Assembly (NCBI GenBank): GCA_944326585.1
Contig: CALVEN010000005.1
Coordinates: 1-64,000 of the forward strand
From: Candidatus Gastranaerophilales bacterium
Lineage (GTDB): Bacteria; Cyanobacteriota; Vampirovibrionia; Gastranaerophilales; Gastranaerophilaceae
Reading direction: 5' to 3'
DNA: 64,000 nt
Shown here: in pieces, positions 8,112 to 16,552 of the stretch
How positions within the stretch are numbered: the stretch's first letter is position 1
How the letters are laid out: every line of letters begins with the position of its first letter
The notes under the pieces: model-generated
The model's database searches: none
Told to the model about the DNA's origin: nothing
Seen by the model: the letters and a program-made list of their open reading frames with translations, nothing else
Translations under genes and position numbers: made by a program

Positions 8112-10112
8112 GTGACAGATTCTACGTGTATTGATGATGTATGTTTATCCGAAAACGCGGTAAAAGTACTGGAAAAAAGATATCTTAAACGCGACAAAGA
8201 CGGTAATTGCACAGAAAAACCGGCTGATATGTTCAGACGTGTTTCAAGGGCAATCGCAGAAGGCGATTTCAAATTCGGCGCTGCTCAATCTGATGTTGAT
8301 AAGCTTACGGAAAGATTTTATCGTGCTATAACTAATTTATATTTTATGCCGAATTCACCGACTCTGATGAATGCCGGAAGAGAACTCGGACAATTGGCTG
8401 CTTGTTTTGTTTTACCGGTTGAAGATTCTCTGGAAGGTATTTTTGAAACGGTTAAAAATACAGCATTAATTCATAAATCAGGCGGCGGCACAGGTTTTTC
8501 ATTCTCAAGGCTAAGACCTAAAAACAGCGTTGTAAGATCAACAATGGGTGTTTCATCAGGTCCCGTATCATTTATGGAAGTTTTTAACGCTGCAACCGAA
8601 GCAGTAAAACAGGGCGGTACACGACGCGGTGCTAATATGGGTATCTTAAGAGTTGATCACCCTGATATTTTAGACTTTATTGAATGTAAATCCGATAACA
8701 ATAAGTTGAATAACTTTAATATTTCTGTTGCAGTAACAGATAAATTTATGGAAGCATATCTTAACGGCACCGATTATGACTTAATCAATCCGCAGAATAA
8801 TCAGGTTGTGGGCAGATTAAGCGCTAAAAAGGTGTTTGATATGATTGTTGACGGCGCCTGGAGAAACGGTGAACCGGGTATTGTGTTTATTGACAAAATG
8901 AATTCCGATAACCCGACACCCTTAATCGGCGAAATTGAATCAACAAACCCTTGCGGTGAAGTTCCTCTATTGGCTTATGAAGCTTGTAATCTCGGGTCAA
9001 TTAACCTTGGCAGAATGGTTAAAGAAACATCATCCGGTGCTGAGGTTGACTGGGATTTATTGGCAGAAACCACAAGAACTGCAATCAGATTTTTGGATAA
9101 CGTTATTGCGGTTAACAATTATCCGCTTCCGCAAATTTCCGAAATGGTTCAAAATAACAGAAAAATCGGTCTGGGCGTTATGGGCTGGGCTGATATGCTT
9201 ATGAAAATGGGCATATCTTATGCATCAGACGAAGGTACCAAACTCGCAGGTCAGATTATGGAATTTATTGATTACGAATCAAAATGCGAATCTATTGAAC
9301 TTTCAAAAGAACGCGGAAGATTTAATAACTTTAAAGGAAGTGTTTACGATAGCGAATATTATCTTTATAACAAATATAAAGGTAAATCCGCCGGTAAAAT
9401 TTCCGATGATCAATGGAAAGAATTGGATGAACTTATTAAACAATACGGTATCAGAAATGCAACCACTACATGTATTGCGCCGACCGGTACAATTTCAATG
9501 ATAGCCGGTGCATCAGGCGGTGTTGAACCGTTATTCGGTCTTGTATTTTCAAGATTGATTATGGACGGTACCGAAATGCTTGAAATTAACCCTATTTTCA
9601 AAGATTACATGGTATCTCACGGATTATACAGTGAAGATTTGATGAAAAAAATTGCTAAAAACGGTTCAATCGCTCATGTTGACGGGATATCAGATGAGGT
9701 TAAACGTATTTTCGTGACGGCTCATGATGTTTCACCTTACTGGCACGTAAAAATGCAGGCAGCGTTCCAATTGCATACAGACAACGCTGTTTCAAAAACC
9801 GTAAACTTTGAAGAACATGCTACAAGAAAAGATATTGAAGAAGCATATATTCTCGCATATAAAAATAATCTCAAAGGTATTACGGTATACAGAAATAATT
9901 CACGTCAATTCCAGCCTATGAATTTGGATGACAAGAAAAAATCCGAAGAAAAGGCGGAAGATGAGATCCTGAAAAAAGTTCAGGATGACACTACAACTGA
10001 AGAACCGACAGGCGAAATTAAAACTGTTAAATGCCCGGAATGCGGCAACGAAATTCAAATGGCAGAAGGCTGTTTTATCTGTTTAAAATGCGGATATTCA
10101 GGTTGTTCATAA
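8112..10112 (+). CDS. nrdJ: Vitamin B12-dependent (class II) ribonucleotide reductase
   Basis: Reduces ribonucleotides to deoxyribonucleotides using adenosylcobalamin, so it works without oxygen. Visible: SPTLMNAGRELGQLAACFVL (first active cysteine), KSGGGTGFSFSRLRP, NPCGEVPL (radical cysteine and Glu), CNLGSINLG, and APTGTISMIAGASGGVEP. A C-terminal zinc-ribbon tail (CPECGNEI...CLKCGYSGC) carries the shuttle cysteines. Start choice: ATG 8100 lacks a ribosome site, while GTG 8112 has GGAGG five bases upstream, and that GGAGG overlaps the ATG 8100 codon. This gives 666 residues. The linker before the zinc ribbon contains an in-frame nine-codon palindromic element. A small hairpin (8047-8062) lies upstream, but no cobalamin riboswitch is evident. 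Confidence 0.94.
   Translation: MTDSTCIDDVCLSENAVKVLEKRYLKRDKDGNCTEKPADMFRRVSRAIAEGDFKFGAAQSDVDKLTERFYRAITNLYFMPNSPTLMNAGRELGQLAACFVLPVEDSLEGIFETVKNTALIHKSGGGTGFSFSRLRPKNSVVRSTMGVSSGPVSFMEVFNAATEAVKQGGTRRGANMGILRVDHPDILDFIECKSDNNKLNNFNISVAVTDKFMEAYLNGTDYDLINPQNNQVVGRLSAKKVFDMIVDGAWRNGEPGIVFIDKMNSDNPTPLIGEIESTNPCGEVPLLAYEACNLGSINLGRMVKETSSGAEVDWDLLAETTRTAIRFLDNVIAVNNYPLPQISEMVQNNRKIGLGVMGWADMLMKMGISYASDEGTKLAGQIMEFIDYESKCESIELSKERGRFNNFKGSVYDSEYYLYNKYKGKSAGKISDDQWKELDELIKQYGIRNATTTCIAPTGTISMIAGASGGVEPLFGLVFSRLIMDGTEMLEINPIFKDYMVSHGLYSEDLMKKIAKNGSIAHVDGISDEVKRIFVTAHDVSPYWHVKMQAAFQLHTDNAVSKTVNFEEHATRKDIEEAYILAYKNNLKGITVYRNNSRQFQPMNLDDKKKSEEKAEDEILKKVQDDTTTEEPTGEIKTVKCPECGNEIQMAEGCFICLKCGYSGCS
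9963..9989 (+). repeat. In-frame 27-bp palindromic element inside nrdJ
   Basis: GAGATCCTGAA...TTCAGGATGAC encodes EILKKVQDD at residues 618-626 of NrdJ, in the low-complexity linker before the zinc ribbon. It is nearly identical to the units at 24837, 60690 and 63634. The length is a multiple of three, so the frame is kept. Confidence 0.85.
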
Positions 10113-10148
10113 AAAAATAAGCTTATCCGTTATGGAAAAGAGAGTTTA

Positions 10149-10176
10149 AAAGGAGTACCCCAAGGGTACTCCTTTG
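10149..10176 (+). terminator. Hairpin after nrdJ, probable terminator
   Basis: A perfect 12-bp stem AAAGGAGTACCC / GGGTACTCCTTT with a CAA loop. The T tract afterwards is short, so efficiency is uncertain. Confidence 0.65.
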
Positions 10177-10268
10177 TTAATATATGTAACAAAAAGTATA
10201 TTTCATAGCAAAAAAAATATTTACGTGTATTAATTGTAATGTAAGTAGAATTTTCGGAAAGGATAAAT

Positions 10269-10826
10269 ATGTCAATAGTTGCAATTCCCGGTTATGACGT
10301 AAAGAAAATAGGCAGAAACAAATATTCAATTGCTGTTACAAACGGCAATACCGGTGCTGCGGTTGTAAATAAAAAACAATTGAAACAAATTGCTGATATT
10401 TACGGTGTACAGGTAAAAGATAAATCAAAAAATAAGAAAATTATTTTAGGTGTAGCAGGCGGTTTGTTGGCAGCAGGTGCTGTTGCGGCAGGTATTATTT
10501 ACCGTAAAAATATCGGCAAAGTTTTCAAAGATGTACAAAATACAAAATTCGGTAAAGTTTTCAACACAGTTCAAGCAAAAGCTGCAGAAGGTTTGAATAA
10601 CGTAAAAGATGCTGTTTCAAACGGTGCTAAAACAGCAAAAGAAAAAGGTGCCAAATTGTATGATAAAATTGCCGATTTTGCTAAAAAAATCTGGACTGCA
10701 GTTAGAAAATTTGTTACAAAAGGCTGGGAAAAAGTTACGAACGGATTTAAAAATTTGTTCAAAAGACAGCCGGATAATGTACGTCCGAGAGACCCAAAAG
10801 GCAGATTTACAAGTGTAAATAAATAA
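10269..10826 (+). CDS. Small basic membrane-anchored protein, unknown
   Basis: 185 residues behind GAAAGGATAAAT. The N-terminal ~55 residues include KYSIAVTNGNTGAAVVNKKQ. One hydrophobic segment follows (IILGVAGGLLAAGAVAAGII, ~57-76). The remaining C-terminus is strongly basic and amphipathic (FGKVF, KDAVSNGAKTAKEKG, KIWTAVRKFVTKGWEKV). It resembles membrane- or nucleoid-interacting helices in composition, but no family is recognised. Synthesis looks monocistronic, with hairpins on both sides. The codon pattern is like the neighbours, so there is no sign of recent transfer. Confidence 0.7.
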   Translation: MSIVAIPGYDVKKIGRNKYSIAVTNGNTGAAVVNKKQLKQIADIYGVQVKDKSKNKKIILGVAGGLLAAGAVAAGIIYRKNIGKVFKDVQNTKFGKVFNTVQAKAAEGLNNVKDAVSNGAKTAKEKGAKLYDKIADFAKKIWTAVRKFVTKGWEKVTNGFKNLFKRQPDNVRPRDPKGRFTSVNK

Positions 10827-10829
10827 TTA

Positions 10830-10857
10830 AAAAACACCGCTCAGGCGGTGTTTTTTT
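10830..10857 (+). terminator. Intrinsic terminator
   Basis: CACCGC / GCGGTG stem extended by A and T runs, TCAG loop, then seven T. It directly follows the 10826 stop. Confidence 0.88.
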
Positions 10858-10883
10858 GTGCTATAATTTTCGGGTGAGGAATT

Positions 10884-11606
10884 ATGATAACTGAGAAATT
10901 AACAGCCGAAGATATAGTTAAAAATACGAATTTGCAGCATATAGCAATAATTATGGATGGGAACCGCCGCTGGGCAAAAGAACGAAATCTTCCGTCCGCG
11001 ATGGGGCATAAAAAAGGCGTTGATGCGTTGAAAGCCGCTCTAAAAGCATGCCATAAATTCGGGGTAAAATATTTAACCGTATATGCCTTTTCTACCGAAA
11101 ACTGGAACAGGAAACCGGAAGAAGTTGCGTTTTTGATGGAGCTTTTAGCCAATACCATAAAAAATGAACTTCAGGAGTTGCATGAAAACGGCGTTGTGAT
11201 TAATTTTATCGGTGATTTGACAAAATTGAATCCGAAATTACAGAAAATTTTGTATGATGCAATGGATTATACAAAAGATAATACGGGTGTGAGGCTGCAG
11301 ATAGCTTTTAATTACGGCTCCCGCGATGAAATTGTAAATGCGGTTAGACATATAATTGAAAAAGGTGTAAAATCAGAAGATATTACGGAAGATTTGATTT
11401 CCAAAGAACTTTATACAAACAATATTCCTGATCCTGATTTGTTAATCAGAACGGGCGGCGAAATGAGGGTTTCAAACTATCTTTTATGGCAGATTGCTTA
11501 TTCGGAATTTATTGTAATGCAAGAATTTTGGCCGGAATTTGATGAGGAATTGCTGTCAAAAGCCATTTTTGAATTCGGTCACAGACAAAGACGGTACGGT
11601 AAATAA
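10884..11606 (+). CDS. uppS: Isoprenyl (undecaprenyl) diphosphate synthase
   Basis: A cis-prenyltransferase that condenses IPP units onto FPP to make the C55 lipid carrier for cell-wall and polysaccharide synthesis. 240 residues, normal length. Conserved blocks: IIMDGNRRWAK (catalytic Asp and the following GNRRWA), GHKKGVDALK, LTVYAFSTENWNR, FNYGSRDEI, PDPDLLIRTGGEMRVSNYLLWQ and EFWPEF. The ATG at 10884 has GAGGAATT before it. The stop overlaps the next start by one base (TAATG), so it is translationally coupled to rdgB. It uses the IPP supplied by the IspH pathway seen upstream. Confidence 0.95.
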   Translation: MITEKLTAEDIVKNTNLQHIAIIMDGNRRWAKERNLPSAMGHKKGVDALKAALKACHKFGVKYLTVYAFSTENWNRKPEEVAFLMELLANTIKNELQELHENGVVINFIGDLTKLNPKLQKILYDAMDYTKDNTGVRLQIAFNYGSRDEIVNAVRHIIEKGVKSEDITEDLISKELYTNNIPDPDLLIRTGGEMRVSNYLLWQIAYSEFIVMQEFWPEFDEELLSKAIFEFGHRQRRYGK

Positions 11607-12175
11607 TGAAAATAGTTTTTGCAACGGGGAATAAAGATAAATTAAGGGAGATAAACGAAATCTCACAGGGCAGCGGAATTGAATTCATTTTGCCGGAAGC
11701 GGGTTTTAATCCTGTTGAGGACGGTTTGACTTTTGAAGAAAATTCCTGTAAAAAAGCAAAGGAAGCTGTCAGAGTATCACACAAAATGTCGCTTGCGGAT
11801 GATTCAGGGTTATGCGTTGACGCATTAAACGGCGCCCCGGGGCTTTATTCCGCACGTTATGCTGGGACTCAGCAGGAAAAAATTAATAAAATTTTAAAAG
11901 AGCTGGAAGGAGTATCCGACAGAAGTGCCAAATTTGTATGCGTTATGACTCTTTTGGATGAAAACGGCGAGATTTTGCATGTTTCAAAAGGTGAATGCAA
12001 AGGCGAAATTGCAGAACATCAATCCGGTGTAAACGGTTTCGGATACGACCCTGTTTTTGTTGTCGAAAATTACGGCAAAACAATGGCTGAAATGTCCGAA
12101 GATGAAAAAAATCAGATTTCACATCGCGGCAGAGCCTTAACGGATATGCTAAATTTTATACGAACTTTGCATTAA
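11606..12175 (+). CDS. rdgB: XTP/dITP diphosphatase (RdgB/HAM1 family)
   Basis: Hydrolyses non-canonical purine nucleoside triphosphates (dITP, XTP) to monophosphates and so keeps deaminated bases out of DNA and RNA. 189 residues. Visible: FATGNKDKLREI (substrate-binding N-terminus), FEENSCKKAKEA, LADDSGLCVDALNGAPGLYSARYAG (metal-binding acidic patch), GYDPVF, and SHRGRAL near the C-terminus. It overlaps uppS by one base and has no ribosome site of its own beyond that coupling. No hairpin follows directly. Confidence 0.94.
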   Translation: MKIVFATGNKDKLREINEISQGSGIEFILPEAGFNPVEDGLTFEENSCKKAKEAVRVSHKMSLADDSGLCVDALNGAPGLYSARYAGTQQEKINKILKELEGVSDRSAKFVCVMTLLDENGEILHVSKGECKGEIAEHQSGVNGFGYDPVFVVENYGKTMAEMSEDEKNQISHRGRALTDMLNFIRTLH

Positions 12176-12260
12176 TTTTTGTATGATATTACTATTGCAA
12201 ACCTGATTTGTTTTTGTTACGATTTTTGTTACAAAACCATACTTTTATCAGGGGAGAGCA

Positions 12261-13433
12261 ATGAAAAAAAATATAATTATTGTATTAATAGTAGTTGTTG
12301 CGGCAATTTTCCTGAGGTATATTTCGGGTATTGTCGGTGAATATATAAGTACCAAGAGAATGAAAATGCAGCCTGCACCCAGTGTTCAGGTCGAGCCGAT
12401 AGGCGAAAAAGAGATTATCAGAAGTTTTCAGGCTCCGGGCCGCGTAACTTCCAAATATCAGGTTAATGTACTTGCGCGTATTTCCGGATATTTGCAGAAA
12501 AGTTATTTTAAAGAAGGCGATTACGTAAAACAAGGTCAGGTTTTGTTTCAGATAGAGCCTAATGAATTTATAAACACTGCAAATATTGCAAAGGCAAATG
12601 TGGCGAATACAAAAGCACAGCTTGAGTATGCGGAAAAGCAGCTGGCACGTGCAAGTGAGCTTGTAAAAAAAGATTATATAGCAAAAGCTCAGTATGATCA
12701 GATTTTGTCACAAAGGGATGCCCTGAGGGCACAGCTGGCATCAGCTCAGGCAGCTTATCAGGACAGCCAGAGAAATTACGGCTATACAATGGTAAAATCT
12801 CCAGTAAACGGCAGAGTCGGTATTATTACCGTAACCGTCGGGAACTATGTATCGCCGTCGTCAGGTCCTTTGACAACAATTAACAGTACGGATCCTATAT
12901 ATGTTACATTCCCGCTGGATTCCAACGATTTTGATGCGTTAGCCAAAGCCGATATGGAAAATTATAAAAACCGCCGGGTTGAACTGTATTTTAATAACGG
13001 CGAAAAGTATGAACTTGACGGCGTTCAGGATTTTTTGGACAACAAAATTGATCAGTCAACAGGTACAGTAACTCTCCGTGCCACATTCAAAAATCCGAAT
13101 AACAGGCTTTTGCACGGTGAATTTGTTACCATAAAATTGTATTCAAATAACAAAGTCAAAGTGCCGGTGGTTCATCAGGCATCTGTTCAGGAAAATCAGG
13201 CAGGTAAATACGTTTATAAAATGGATGAAAACGATATTCCCCGATTAACATATATAAAAGTCGGTCAGCAGACGGGAGATTACTGGGTTGTAACAGAAGG
13301 TTTAAATGCAGGCGACCGTGTAATTACGGACGGCTTACAAAAAGTTACTCCGGGACATCCGGTAACTATTGTTACACCTGAAGAAATGGCTAAAATTAAA
13401 AAACAGGAAACACAACCTAAAAAGGGTAAATAA
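12261..13433 (+). CDS. RND efflux pump periplasmic adaptor (membrane fusion protein)
   Basis: The AcrA/MexA-type adaptor joins the inner-membrane pump to the TolC channel. 390 residues. An N-terminal hydrophobic segment (IIIVLIVVVAAIFL, ~5-18) acts as anchor or uncleaved signal. A lipoyl half follows (GRVTSKYQVNVLARISGYL, ~60-80), then an alpha-hairpin rich in A, Q and K (~105-165), the second lipoyl half (VKSPVNGRVG, ~178), beta-barrel and membrane-proximal regions, and a Lys-rich tail. No lipobox cysteine is seen, so it is anchored by the helix. The ATG follows AGGGGAGAG. It overlaps the permease by one base. The substrate cannot be told from sequence. Confidence 0.93.
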   Translation: MKKNIIIVLIVVVAAIFLRYISGIVGEYISTKRMKMQPAPSVQVEPIGEKEIIRSFQAPGRVTSKYQVNVLARISGYLQKSYFKEGDYVKQGQVLFQIEPNEFINTANIAKANVANTKAQLEYAEKQLARASELVKKDYIAKAQYDQILSQRDALRAQLASAQAAYQDSQRNYGYTMVKSPVNGRVGIITVTVGNYVSPSSGPLTTINSTDPIYVTFPLDSNDFDALAKADMENYKNRRVELYFNNGEKYELDGVQDFLDNKIDQSTGTVTLRATFKNPNNRLLHGEFVTIKLYSNNKVKVPVVHQASVQENQAGKYVYKMDENDIPRLTYIKVGQQTGDYWVVTEGLNAGDRVITDGLQKVTPGHPVTIVTPEEMAKIKKQETQPKKGK

Positions 13434-16400
13434 TGGCAGAAAATTCCGGAAATTTATTTATAAAACGTCCAAAACTTGCGATAGTAATCTCTCTTGCGAT
13501 TATTCTGGCGGGTATGCTTATGATAACAACTCTGCCGTTGGAGGAATATCCGTCAATTACGCCTCCGCAGGTAGTTGTTAGTGCCGTATATGCCGGTGCA
13601 AGTTCAGACGTTGTTGAATCCACCGTTGCAGCACCTGTCGAAGCTCAATTGAACGGTGTTGAAAACATGATTTATATGTCCTCAACATCTCAAAACGGTT
13701 CTTATCAATTAACCTTGTATTTTGATATAGGCTCCGACCCTGATATGGCGGTTGTAAATGTTCAAAACCAGCTGCAACTGGTTACTCCCCGTCTGCCGGA
13801 AGAGGTTAGGAGATACGGTTTGACGGTTAAAAAATCAACAGGCGGCCCGGGTATCTTAATGATTTCCGTAAATTCACCGACAGGAACTTATGATAACCTT
13901 TATATCGCGAACTATGCCGCGATTTATATTAAAGATGAACTCGCGCGTATAAAAGGCGTAGGTAAAGTTCAGGTATTCGGTTCAACCGAATATTCAATGA
14001 GGATTTGGCTTGACGCAAATAAAATGGCAAGCTTAGGAGTTTCCACAAACGAAGTGGCAGCGGCAGTTCAGGCACAAAATACCCAAACGCCTGCCGGAGA
14101 TTTGGGTGTTGAGCCTATGAAAGATCCTCAGATGATTAAATTAACAATGCGCACCCGCGGGCGCCTTGAGGATCCGAAAGAGTTTGAAGAAATTGTTGTC
14201 AGATCAAAACCCGACGGATCTCAGATTAAACTGAAAGATATTGCGCGGGTTGAACTCGGTGCGGAAAGTTATTCTTATTTTTCAAGAATCGGCGGTAAAA
14301 ATGCGGCAATTATTTCTGTGAGCCAGCTTCCGGAGGCAAACGCAATTGATTTGTCCAATAAAATCCAGAAAAAAATGGAAGAACTCAGCAAAGGCTTTCC
14401 GCAGGGTATAGAATATGAGATTCAGCACGATGAAACGGAATTCGTAAGGGAATCAATTAATGAAGTTATCCACGCAATCGCGCTTGCAATCCTGCTTGTG
14501 GGACTTGTAACTTATATGTTCCTTGGCAGTATGAGAGCTGCTTTTATTCCTTTCTGTGCAATACCGGTTTCGTTAATCGGTGTGTTTATATTTATGAATC
14601 TTCTGGGATTTTCAATTAACCTGTTGATTTTATTTGCGTTAGTACTGGCTGTAGGGCTTGTTGTAGACGATGCGATTGTAGTTCTGGAAAATACCCAGCG
14701 TCATATTCAGGAGGGTAAAGATCAAAAAACAGCAACGGAAATTACCATGAAAGAGGTGTTTGGCGCTGTTCTTGCAACATCACTTGTTTTGATGGCTGTA
14801 TTTGTACCTGTATCATTTATGGCTGGGATTACTGGGCAAATGTTCAGACAATTCGCTTTGTGCATCGCATCATCAATCGGTTTGTCAACCCTTGTTGCTC
14901 TGACGCTTTCGCCTGCTCTTTGTTCAATGATTTTGAAATCCGGTGACGAAAAGGCTGATTTTGAATTTATTCAGAAATTTGATGATTGGTTTAATAATAT
15001 TCGCGACAGATATCTCGAAGGCGCAAATGTATTTATAAATTCCGCAAAACTTACAATGGGTGTACTTTTGGGAATTGTTGCATTTGTTATATTTATGTTT
15101 AATCTTATTCCTACGGGCTTTTTGCCGTCAGAAGATAGAGGTGCAATTTTTACGCAAATTCAGCTGCCTGACGGATCATCAGCGTCCCGAACAAGTATGG
15201 TTGCAAATGAAATTGAAGATAGAATTTTAAAGATAAAAGGCGTGAAAACAACCATTACAATGGTAGGGTTTAACGGTGAAAATACGGCATTTATCGTTGC
15301 TCAGCTCAAACCCTGGTCACAGAGAAAATCAAAAGCGGAATCTGCTGAGGGAATTCTGGGTATAATGCGAAAAGAATTTTCAAATTATCCTTCCGCAACG
15401 ATTGCTTCATTCTCGCCGCCTGCGATTTCCGGTCTGGGTATGTTCGGCGGTTTTGAATATCAGCTTCTGGATAAGGGCAACAGAGATGCACAGGAACTTT
15501 ATGACGAAGCCGTAAAATTGCTTTCTGCCGCAAATAAAGACCCGAATTTCACAATGGTTTACACCTCATTTACGTCAAATATGCCTCAGCTTTTATTGAA
15601 TGTTGATGTGGCAAAAGCTATGGCGCAGGGGGTTGAAATCTCTGAAATTTACAGCGCTCTTGCGGCATATTTCGGTAAATCTTACATAAACGATTTTAAT
15701 AAATACGGACGTGTTTATCGTGTTTATATGCAGGCTGATTCGGATTTCAGGGCAAGACCTGCCGATATTGACAAAATCTTCGTAAAAAATAATTACGGCA
15801 AAATGGTTCCGATAACATCAGTATTAAAAATAGAAAATATAGTCGGGCCTTACAGCAGAACAAGATTTAACCTATATCCTGCAATTACCATAAACGGATC
15901 AGCCCGGGAAGGGGTATCTTCAGGTCAGGCAATGGCAATTATGGAAAGATTATCACAGGAGGTTCTGCCAAAAGACATGGGTTATGCGTGGTCAGGTACT
16001 TCGCTTCAGGAACAGGAATCTTCCGGACAAATCGGACCTATTCTTGCGATGTCAATTGTATTTGTCTATTTATTCTTGGTAGGTTTATATGAAAGCTGGA
16101 TGCTTCCGATCGCCGTACTCCTGGTATCGCCTGTTGCTCTTGTCGGAGCGCTATTCTTCCAGTATGTAGCGGGATATTCGCTTGATTTGTATTCTCAAAT
16201 CGGGCTTGTTATGCTTCTGGGCTTGAGTACAAAACAGGCAATTTTGATTATTGAATTTGCCAAAGACGCGCACGAAGCCGGCATGGCAATAAGAGATGCG
16301 GCAATGCAGGCGGCAAAATTAAGATTCCGTGCCGTTATGATGACAAATATCGCCTTTATTCTTGGTTTGTTACCGCTTGTATTCGCTAAAGGCGCAGGTG

Positions 16401-16552
16401 CAGCAAGCCGTCATTCGGTCGGTATGACGGTGTTTGGAGGTATGATGGCGGTTGCCTTTATAGGTACTTTCCTTGTTCCTGCATTTTATGTGATTATTGA
16501 AGAAATGAAAGTCAATATCGCAAGAAAAGTTAATAAGGGTAAAAAGAAATGA
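13433..16552 (+). CDS. RND multidrug efflux permease (HAE1/AcrB-type)
   Basis: This inner-membrane proton-driven pump has 1039 residues, the full length for the family. It has the expected duplicated layout: TM1 (~14-32), a first large periplasmic loop, TM2-6 (~345-500), TM7 (~535-555), a second loop, and TM8-12 (~870-1030). The proton-relay residues are present: Asp412/Asp413 in GLVVDDAIVVLEN and Lys934 in GLSTKQAILIIEFAKD. LPLEEYPSITPPQVVVSAVY is the classic N-terminal block. It is encoded between its adaptor and TolC partner with start/stop overlaps, so the pump is complete. Confidence 0.96.
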   Translation: MAENSGNLFIKRPKLAIVISLAIILAGMLMITTLPLEEYPSITPPQVVVSAVYAGASSDVVESTVAAPVEAQLNGVENMIYMSSTSQNGSYQLTLYFDIGSDPDMAVVNVQNQLQLVTPRLPEEVRRYGLTVKKSTGGPGILMISVNSPTGTYDNLYIANYAAIYIKDELARIKGVGKVQVFGSTEYSMRIWLDANKMASLGVSTNEVAAAVQAQNTQTPAGDLGVEPMKDPQMIKLTMRTRGRLEDPKEFEEIVVRSKPDGSQIKLKDIARVELGAESYSYFSRIGGKNAAIISVSQLPEANAIDLSNKIQKKMEELSKGFPQGIEYEIQHDETEFVRESINEVIHAIALAILLVGLVTYMFLGSMRAAFIPFCAIPVSLIGVFIFMNLLGFSINLLILFALVLAVGLVVDDAIVVLENTQRHIQEGKDQKTATEITMKEVFGAVLATSLVLMAVFVPVSFMAGITGQMFRQFALCIASSIGLSTLVALTLSPALCSMILKSGDEKADFEFIQKFDDWFNNIRDRYLEGANVFINSAKLTMGVLLGIVAFVIFMFNLIPTGFLPSEDRGAIFTQIQLPDGSSASRTSMVANEIEDRILKIKGVKTTITMVGFNGENTAFIVAQLKPWSQRKSKAESAEGILGIMRKEFSNYPSATIASFSPPAISGLGMFGGFEYQLLDKGNRDAQELYDEAVKLLSAANKDPNFTMVYTSFTSNMPQLLLNVDVAKAMAQGVEISEIYSALAAYFGKSYINDFNKYGRVYRVYMQADSDFRARPADIDKIFVKNNYGKMVPITSVLKIENIVGPYSRTRFNLYPAITINGSAREGVSSGQAMAIMERLSQEVLPKDMGYAWSGTSLQEQESSGQIGPILAMSIVFVYLFLVGLYESWMLPIAVLLVSPVALVGALFFQYVAGYSLDLYSQIGLVMLLGLSTKQAILIIEFAKDAHEAGMAIRDAAMQAAKLRFRAVMMTNIAFILGLLPLVFAKGAGAASRHSVGMTVFGGMMAVAFIGTFLVPAFYVIIEEMKVNIARKVNKGKKK

